NCBI RefSeq assembly: GCF_010093085.1
Contig: NZ_MSRC01000016.1
Span: 238,273 to 302,272, forward strand
From: Bacillus sp. SKDU12
Lineage (GTDB): Bacteria; Bacillota; Bacilli; Bacillales; Bacillaceae
Reading direction: 5' to 3'
DNA length: 64,000 nucleotides
Shown: in pieces, positions 58,805 to 64,000 of the stretch
Layout: every line of letters begins with the position of its first letter
How positions within the stretch are numbered: position 1 is the stretch's first letter
Program-made: the position numbers and the translations under genes
The notes under the pieces: generated by a model
What the model saw: the letters and a program-made list of their open reading frames with translations, nothing else
Told to the model about the DNA's origin: nothing
Database searches by the model: none

Positions 58805-59839
58805 TTATTTTGTCCCTTTTTGAATGGCTTTCCAAAAGGACTCTGACTCGTTTCCTAATGAATAGACTGAGACACCTGCTATTTTATATTGCTTTGCCAG
58901 ATGGCTTTTCGTTTGAACGGTTTTTTCGTTTTCATACCACACGACATGTTTATGCTTCTTTTTGTCAACGTAGGAAAATGTCATCGAACCTGATTTTTTG
59001 TGGAATGCCGGCTTTGCTTTCTGCTTTTTGATGAGAGATTTGAGTTCATTCCATTCTCTCGCTGTGCTGCCGCTTCCGTCTTTGACATCCCAGTCATAGC
59101 CGTATGCGGGAATTCCCATAATGACTTTATTGGCTTTGATCTTTTTGACTGAAAACTGCAGGGAGCTTTTGATCCAGCTTGTGCTCGCCACTGATCCTGG
59201 ATCGCCCCAAATGCCGTGTTCGTCGTAAGTCATGACTTGTACGTAATCCGCATATTTACCGATTTTCGCATAATCATACGGCCAACTCCAGCCATCTTTT
59301 TGATCATCGGCGCTTTTGGCGGGAACCGAAACCATTGCTTTGATCTGTTTCTTTTTCAAAGACTGTGAGACATCTTGAATGAAACGTGAGTATTTGGATC
59401 TGTCTTCTGGATTCACTGCTTCAAAATCGATATTGATACCGTAGTATGAGTGCTTTTTGGCCAGTGCTATCAGCTGATCTGTGAAACGTTTTTTCGCTGT
59501 TTTATTACTGATGACTCGACTCGCTAAATCTCCGTCAAAATCGGAAATGGCATCATTATAGTTTGAAATGACGGCCCATGTCTTGATTTTTGTCTTCTTC
59601 GCATATGTCAGCTGCTTAGTCGGGGCATCGCCAATGATATGTCCGTTTTTTTCAAACGCAAACGTATCTGTGGCGATGGAATTCATGTATGTATGATATT
59701 TCGCAAGAGAATTGTACGAGGCCGTATCACCAGTCGTGTAGCCTAATGTCATGCCGGCTGCCTTCGCTTCTGCGTTTGAATACATGAACAGAACAATCGC
59801 AATCGCCAGTGAAATCGCTGCGATCAGCCACTTTTTCAT
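58805..59839 (-). CDS. yvbX: Exported GH18-family glycosylase
   Basis: The 344-aa protein has a signal peptide (MKKWLIAAISLAIAIVLFMYSNAEAKA, cleavage about residue 28) and a GH18 barrel. The catalytic signature is YYGINIDFEAVNPED; the final Glu of the DxDxE-type motif is present. YVQVMTYDEHG and IPAYGYDW follow. It resembles the catalytic domains of spore-lytic SleL/YaaH-type N-acetylglucosaminidases, without LysM repeats. Likely acts on peptidoglycan; the exact substrate is unknown. ATG 59839 follows AAGGAGGAAAT; the longer frame to 59875 includes the ribosome site. Confidence 0.9.
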   Translation of the reverse strand: MKKWLIAAISLAIAIVLFMYSNAEAKAAGMTLGYTTGDTASYNSLAKYHTYMNSIATDTFAFEKNGHIIGDAPTKQLTYAKKTKIKTWAVISNYNDAISDFDGDLASRVISNKTAKKRFTDQLIALAKKHSYYGINIDFEAVNPEDRSKYSRFIQDVSQSLKKKQIKAMVSVPAKSADDQKDGWSWPYDYAKIGKYADYVQVMTYDEHGIWGDPGSVASTSWIKSSLQFSVKKIKANKVIMGIPAYGYDWDVKDGSGSTAREWNELKSLIKKQKAKPAFHKKSGSMTFSYVDKKKHKHVVWYENEKTVQTKSHLAKQYKIAGVSVYSLGNESESFWKAIQKGTK

Positions 59840-59910
59840 CGCATTTCCTCCTTTTTCAAGCCATACTCTTCTCATCGGCGAAAATATCAGAAATTAAAGT
59901 TTTTTCAAGC

Positions 59911-59940
59911 AAAAAACCCGGCATATGCTGCCGGGTTTTC
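59911..59940 (-). terminator. lutABC terminator
   Basis: Stem AACCCGGC/GCCGGGTT (59915-59922 with 59930-59937) with a run of six T after it on the minus strand. Confidence 0.9.
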
Positions 59941-59945
59941 TGAGA

Positions 59946-60668
59946 TCAACGGTCAGAAACGAGAATGTATGCGGCTTTTACAGGTCCGTGCACCCCGACA
60001 ACCAAGTCCATTTCAATGTCGGCTGAGTTGCTTGGTCCGGTAACATAGTTGATGCACGAGGGGACAGTGACGCCGTTCGCAATGTTTTGGCGGATGATAT
60101 CGCTGGCTTGCGTCATTCTCGGCACGATGCTTGATTTCGGGACAATCGCAATATAGGTCGTTGGCAGAAGGCTGACAGACCGTCCAATGTCTTTTGAGGA
60201 AAAGAGGACAACTGTCCCCGACTCTGCCAGTGTGACTTCACTGAATGTGATTCCTACATTAGCTTGTTCCGCTTTTTTGATATTTTCTTCGCCTTTGGCG
60301 GCATCCCACTCCCAGACTGGGGTTCCATCGCTCGGCCAGTCTTTAGCGAGCAGGCTTTTTAGTCCGTATTCTTCAAAGCGGGGGTCCTTCGGAATGATGA
60401 CAGGACCTCCTGAAAACCGGCTTACTTGCTCGCGGAGGGCATCGTAAAGGCCGGTTGAATCGGTTTCAATCAGCTCTGTATGGATTTTGACACAATGGTT
60501 TTTGAGAACTGCGACTAAATCATCCGCTGAATATCCTTCAAGTGTTCGATATTGCGGCTGGTGCGCCCACTCAGGGACTGCCACACCTCCTGTTCTTCTT
60601 TCACGGCCCAGGCGTGATGCGATTCTGTTTAAAAAGCTCTCCTGATTCTGAACGGTTCCTTTCGTCAT
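59946..60668 (-). CDS. lutC: L-lactate utilization protein LutC
   Basis: The 240-aa LUD-domain protein has FSEVTLAESGTVVLFSS and VTGPSNSADIEMDLVVGVHGP, the latter a hallmark of LutC/YkgG. With LutA and LutB it forms the iron-sulfur L-lactate oxidation complex needed for growth on lactate. ATG 60668 overlaps the lutB stop as TGATG, implying coupled translation. Confidence 0.95.
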   Translation of the reverse strand: MTKGTVQNQESFLNRIASRLGRERRTGGVAVPEWAHQPQYRTLEGYSADDLVAVLKNHCVKIHTELIETDSTGLYDALREQVSRFSGGPVIIPKDPRFEEYGLKSLLAKDWPSDGTPVWEWDAAKGEENIKKAEQANVGITFSEVTLAESGTVVLFSSKDIGRSVSLLPTTYIAIVPKSSIVPRMTQASDIIRQNIANGVTVPSCINYVTGPSNSADIEMDLVVGVHGPVKAAYILVSDR

Positions 60669-62107
60669 CACTGCTCCTCCTTCGTAGGTTCACTTGTTTC
60701 CCTGTCAGTAAACCAGTCTCTGAATCGCGATTTGTGCGGTGCCGGGAAGTCGCGGATCTGTGTCCAGCTTTTGAGCGGGCCGGGCCCTTTCGAAATTTTT
60801 TCATCCTCTGTAAAAGGCGTCATGGCAGCCGGCGCCCATTTTGAGCCCATTTTATATAGCGACAAGGAGGATGTGCCAAGTCCGAACGCTTTCATGGCAA
60901 GCTTTTCACTGATCGGTGCTCTGCCTTCTTTTTCGACAATGTTCTGGCGATGCTTCAGAAGCAGCTCATGAAGCGGAATTTTGACCGGGCAGGCTTCAGA
61001 GCAAGCCGCGCACAATGAAGACGCGTACGGCAGTTCCTTATAATCGTCATAACCGCCGAGCAGGGGCGATAAAACCGCTCCGATCGGTCCCGAATAGATA
61101 GAGCCGTATGAGTGTCCTCCGACATGGCGGTACACAGGACAGACATTGATACAGGCGGCACAGCGGATGCATTGCAGCACAGACTGGAATTCCGTTCCGA
61201 GAATATTGGATCGGCCATTGTCAACAATGACAAGATGGAATTCCTCCGGTCCGTCCGCTTCCTCTTCCAGCTTTGGACCTGTCAATGCCGTAATATAACT
61301 TGTCAGCCGCTGCCCGACCGCACTCCTTGTCAGCATGCTGACAAGCACTTCAAATTCAGAAAATGATGGGACAATCCGCTCCATTCCCATGACGGTAATT
61401 TGTGTTTTTGGCAAAGTGCTGACAAGCCGTCCATTTCCTTCATTGGTCACAAGGCTGACAGAGCCCGTGTCAGCGATAGCAAAGTTACAGCCAGTTATGC
61501 CGATATCCGCTTCCAGAAACTTTTCCCGCAGGATGGCGCGCGCGTGCATGACGAGCTCTTCCGGTTTTTCTGTATGCTGATAAGCGAGCCTTTCTTTAAA
61601 TACATCACGTATTTGCTCTTTATTTTTATGAAGGGCAGGCGCTACGATATGGGACGGCGGGTCATGGTCATCAATCTGCAAAATATACTCGCCGAGGTCG
61701 GTTTCGACGACTTCGCAACCTTCCTGTTCCAGCACCTCATTCAGATTGATTTCCTCTGTCACCATTGATTTTGATTTGACGATTTTCTTCCCGTTCTTCT
61801 TTTGGATGACATCGCGAATATAAGAAGACGCCTCTTCTGATGTTTTCGCAAAATAGACATGCCCGCCTCTTTTCGCCACATTTTCGGCAAGCTGGCCGAG
61901 ATAGAAATCGAGGTTGTCAAGAACATGCTGCCTGATTTCCTCGGATAGCGAGCGCCACTCTTCCCAGTTTCCCAGTTCTTCGGCTGCTTCAAGACGCCTT
62001 GTCCGCAGACGCTCCTGCGCCCCTAAAACAGCACCTCTCATAAATTCATTATCAATCCCCTGTGATACTCGCTCTTTAAAAGCGTCAGTACCGATTTTCA
62101 TCGCCAT
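60668..62107 (-). CDS. lutB: L-lactate utilization iron-sulfur protein LutB
   Basis: The 479-aa protein has an N-terminal LUD domain (about 70-300, with [16 protein letters not shown]). Two [4Fe-4S] motifs follow: [14 protein letters not shown] (about 312-325) and [13 protein letters not shown] (about 362-374). A C-terminal DUF3390-type tail completes it. Length equals that recalled for B. subtilis LutB. It is 26 bp after lutA. ATG 62107 with GGGGGAAAGG upstream. Confidence 0.95.
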   Translation of the reverse strand: MAMKIGTDAFKERVSQGIDNEFMRGAVLGAQERLRTRRLEAAEELGNWEEWRSLSEEIRQHVLDNLDFYLGQLAENVAKRGGHVYFAKTSEEASSYIRDVIQKKNGKKIVKSKSMVTEEINLNEVLEQEGCEVVETDLGEYILQIDDHDPPSHIVAPALHKNKEQIRDVFKERLAYQHTEKPEELVMHARAILREKFLEADIGITGCNFAIADTGSVSLVTNEGNGRLVSTLPKTQITVMGMERIVPSFSEFEVLVSMLTRSAVGQRLTSYITALTGPKLEEEADGPEEFHLVIVDNGRSNILGTEFQSVLQCIRCAACINVCPVYRHVGGHSYGSIYSGPIGAVLSPLLGGYDDYKELPYASSLCAACSEACPVKIPLHELLLKHRQNIVEKEGRAPISEKLAMKAFGLGTSSLSLYKMGSKWAPAAMTPFTEDEKISKGPGPLKSWTQIRDFPAPHKSRFRDWFTDRETSEPTKEEQ

Positions 62108-62133
62108 GATCCTTTCCCCCTCTGTATCCAGTT

Positions 62134-62850
62134 TTATCTGCTGTTAAGCACTTCGGCGATGTGCATCACTTTGACATTCTTGTCTTTTCGGTCAAGCCGG
62201 CCTCCGATATTCATCAAACAGCCGCAGTCAGCGCCAATCAGCACCTCTGCTTCCGTTTCCTCGATGCATGCGACTTTTTCATCGACCATCTGCTCAGAAA
62301 TCTGCGCCATTTTGACGGAAAACGTTCCTCCGAAACCGCAGCAGTTATGTTTGCCAGGAAGCGTTGTGACTTCCAGGCCTTTCACATGGCTCAGGAGCTT
62401 CATCGGCTCCTCCCGAACCCCAAGAAGCCTTGTCATATGGCACGACGTATGTAAGGTTGCTTTTGTATGAAGGGACGCGCCGACATCCTCGACACCAAGG
62501 ACATTTACGATAAAATCCGTCAGTTCATACGTTTTATCGGCAAGCTTTTGCGCTTTGTCTGCCCATTTCGGGTCATTCGCAAATAAGTGCGGGTACTCCC
62601 TGAACATTGTCGTGCAGGAACCTGAAGGGCTGACGACATATTCCGAATCCTCAAACGCTTCGATCATCCGTTTCATTGCTTTTTTGGCGTCATGCACATA
62701 GCCGCTGTTGTAAGCCGGCTGCCCGCAGCAGATTTGCCCTTCTGGAAAATCAACCTCACACCCAAGCCGCTCCAGCAGCTCAACCGTTGCTTTTCCGACA
62801 TTTGTTTGAAACATATCAACAAGACAAGTGACAAAAAGTGAGACTTTCAT
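62134..62850 (-). CDS. lutA: L-lactate utilization protein LutA
   Basis: The 238-aa protein has two CCG domains ([10 protein letters not shown] near residue 42 and [11 protein letters not shown] near residue 175), as in heterodisulfide-reductase/glycolate-oxidase iron-sulfur subunits. First gene of lutABC. ATG 62850 (MKVSLFVTC) follows GAGAGGGG; upstream in-frame codons to 62874 contain the ribosome site. Confidence 0.95.
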   Translation of the reverse strand: MKVSLFVTCLVDMFQTNVGKATVELLERLGCEVDFPEGQICCGQPAYNSGYVHDAKKAMKRMIEAFEDSEYVVSPSGSCTTMFREYPHLFANDPKWADKAQKLADKTYELTDFIVNVLGVEDVGASLHTKATLHTSCHMTRLLGVREEPMKLLSHVKGLEVTTLPGKHNCCGFGGTFSVKMAQISEQMVDEKVACIEETEAEVLIGADCGCLMNIGGRLDRKDKNVKVMHIAEVLNSR

Positions 62851-62881
62851 GATGAACCCCTCTCTCATCCCCAATATATGA

Positions 62882-62902
62882 TCAGGTCATCTGATGACCT
62901 GA
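62882..62902. promoter_or_regulatory. Palindromic operator upstream of lutABC (LutR type)
   Basis: TCAGGTCATC, one base, GATGACCTGA is a 10-bp perfect inverted repeat. It lies 32 bp before lutA, between a TTGTCA-type promoter and the ribosome site. GntR-family LutR, which represses lutABC, is the obvious candidate binder. Confidence 0.75.
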
Positions 62903-62972
62903 TTTAAGATAACTCTATGAATATCGTACACTATTCTGACAATGAAAGGAAAGGTTTTTCTGAATATCCCGA

Positions 62973-63003
62973 CAATAAAAAACGCCTGCTTCACTTGACA
63001 GAC
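62973..63003 (-). terminator. Terminator after the DUF2812 gene
   Basis: Stem AACGCCTG/CAGACGTT with one G-U pair, T run after it on the minus strand. Confidence 0.7.
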
Positions 63004-63024
63004 GTTCAGGGCATTACACACTAT

Positions 63025-63642
63025 TTAATGATCATACAGACACTTTCTGTACTTTTTATATGTTTTCATAAATAAATAAAAGAAGCTAAGAGTGCTAAAG
63101 AGAACTAGCCAGCCTGCTCCGCCTCTCATCAGTGCAATAGGTGTTTCAAATAAAAAGGCTCTAATAAATGCAGACCCGGTCTTGTCCCACAGACCCGGCG
63201 TATAATACAAACGCTGAGGATGGATAAATAAATCAATAGTCAAGGCATTGGTAGTATATAGAGTCAATATGAAGGATAAAAATATAAACGAAAGGATAAA
63301 GTACGATTGCAATAGGCGTTTATATCGTCCAGCCCTGGATTCTGTATCAGAAAAAATATCGTCTGATGCATGGGCATTCTCTTTTCTAAAATAATGCAGA
63401 CCTTGTAAACTGAACAGATGTTTCCATCCGCTGTCTTCAAAAAGAGTCCGATACTCAGTAAAATCCTCCGGGTATGTAAAGGTGCGATAGTCGATTTTAA
63501 CGGTAGAGTTGTCAGATGATGCTTCATCTGCAAAATGATAGGATAACAACCCTTTCCCTTTTAATTCGCATCCCTTATCTGCCATCTCATTAAGCCATTG
63601 CTCCTCTCTGTCTATATCCATGAAATATCTGTATTTCTTCAC
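63025..63642 (-). CDS. DUF2812 membrane protein
   Basis: The 205-aa protein has an N-terminal DUF2812-like domain (about 1-90: MDIDREEQWLNEMADKGCELKG ... FTEYRTLFEDSGWKHLFSLQGLHYFRKE) and then two membrane helices (about 112-130 and 172-192). Such proteins are commonly encoded just after PadR-family regulators, as here, where the genes overlap by 4 bp (TGTGA, GTG start). The function is unknown; a membrane stress or signalling role controlled by the PadR protein is a guess. Confidence 0.8.
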   Translation of the reverse strand: MKKYRYFMDIDREEQWLNEMADKGCELKGKGLLSYHFADEASSDNSTVKIDYRTFTYPEDFTEYRTLFEDSGWKHLFSLQGLHYFRKENAHASDDIFSDTESRAGRYKRLLQSYFILSFIFLSFILTLYTTNALTIDLFIHPQRLYYTPGLWDKTGSAFIRAFLFETPIALMRGGAGWLVLFSTLSFFYLFMKTYKKYRKCLYDH

Positions 63643-63968
63643 AGAATCTCCCCTTTTTTATGTAATTCCTGCCTCGTTATGGCAACCAGCCGCTCCATCC
63701 TCTCCATGTCCTTCCTTAACACATTTCTTCCAAGTTCAGTGATAATATATGTTTTTCTGCGGCGATCTTCACTTGGATAAGGCTCGATCAATTGATGCTT
63801 CAATACATTTTCGATTGCTCCATAAAGAGTTCCGGGGGCCATTTTCACTCTTCCGCCGCTAAGATTTTCAATATTTTTCATAATGATATAGCCGTGAGCT
63901 GGATGTAACAAAGATAAAAGCACATAGTAAACAGTCTCAGTCAGCGGCAAATAATTCTTTTCACTCAT
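63639..63968 (-). CDS. PadR-family transcriptional regulator
   Basis: The 109-aa winged-helix protein has LTETVYYVLLSLLHPAHGYIIMKNIENLSGGRVKMAPGTLYGAIENVLKHQLIE and the wing RRKTYIITELGRNVLRKDMERME, typical of PadR s2 subfamily repressors. It probably controls its own operon with the DUF2812 protein. ATG 63968 with GGAGGTCG upstream. In 168 the two-component genes yvfUT follow lutA at this place, so the pair is an accessory replacement. Confidence 0.88.
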   Translation of the reverse strand: MSEKNYLPLTETVYYVLLSLLHPAHGYIIMKNIENLSGGRVKMAPGTLYGAIENVLKHQLIEPYPSEDRRRKTYIITELGRNVLRKDMERMERLVAITRQELHKKGEIL

Positions 63969-63981
63969 ATAACGACCTCCA

Positions 63982-63998
63982 CTATTCAGTATTACTGT
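63982..63998. promoter_or_regulatory. Candidate PadR self-operator
   Basis: The minus strand reads ACAGTAATACTG, an inverted repeat (CAGTA-A-TACTG) immediately before the padR ribosome site, like the ATACTGTAT-type boxes of PadR repressors. The window ends here, so a second half cannot be checked. Confidence 0.4.
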
Positions 63999-64000
63999 AT

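Overview
The window is chromosomal DNA of a Bacillus subtilis-group bacterium. Almost every core gene is recognisable by sequence and order as the B. subtilis 168 segment from the 3' side of yvsH through yvsG, yvgJ-yvgT, bdbDC, cadA, copZA-csoR, ssrA-smpB-rnr-secG, opuB, the glycolytic cggR-eno operon, araE/araR and lutABC. Many residue-level differences, and several genes that are missing or replaced, suggest a relative of 168 (vallismortis/mojavensis/halotolerans-like) rather than 168 itself. Comparisons with 168 are from memory and were not computed.

Layout: 1-470 holds a lysine riboswitch for a gene off the left edge and the tiny spore gene sspJ, both on the minus strand. 0.6-7.1 kb carries a membrane hydrolase, an LTA primase-like enzyme, a molybdate uptake locus with its regulator, a glyoxal reductase and the secreted protein YvgO. 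7.2-17.5 kb is a minus-strand run: Na+/H+ antiporter, sulfite reductase (cysJI), HelD, YvgT and the thiol-oxidase pair BdbDC. 17.7-23.0 kb is metal efflux: CadA, then CsoR-controlled CopZ/CopA. 23-27.4 kb has inositol dehydrogenase, azoreductase, an SDR enzyme and tmRNA with SmpB. 27.6-33.4 kb has RNase R, esterase, SecG and a group of small regulators (YvzC, RghRA, RghRB, YvaP).

33.4-36.15 kb is the main accessory region. An AT-rich three-gene island sits between a decayed chemoreceptor (yvaQ remnant) and the 3'-truncated end of opuBD. It encodes an exported protein with an acidic middle and a basic toxin-like C-terminus, a DUF2283-like probable immunity protein, and a divergent membrane-anchored subtilase. 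I read it as a candidate exported toxin-immunity-protease system.

36.1-41 kb holds the OpuB choline ABC transporter, its frameshifted GbsR-type regulator and a MarC protein. 41.4-44.5 kb holds two zinc-ribbon membrane proteins and an acetyltransferase. 44.5-51.8 kb is the cggR-gapA-pgk-tpiA-gpmI-eno operon with its CggR operator. 52-54.8 kb is araE/araR with three AraR operators. 54.8-57.0 kb is a second altered patch: yvbT, a small AT-rich exported protein of unknown function and a decayed LysR regulator. 57-62.9 kb has a T-box-controlled permease, a GH18 protein and lutABC behind a palindromic operator. The right edge has a PadR/DUF2812 pair.

Starts were moved inward from the longest reading frame wherever a Shine-Dalgarno sequence and family length supported it.
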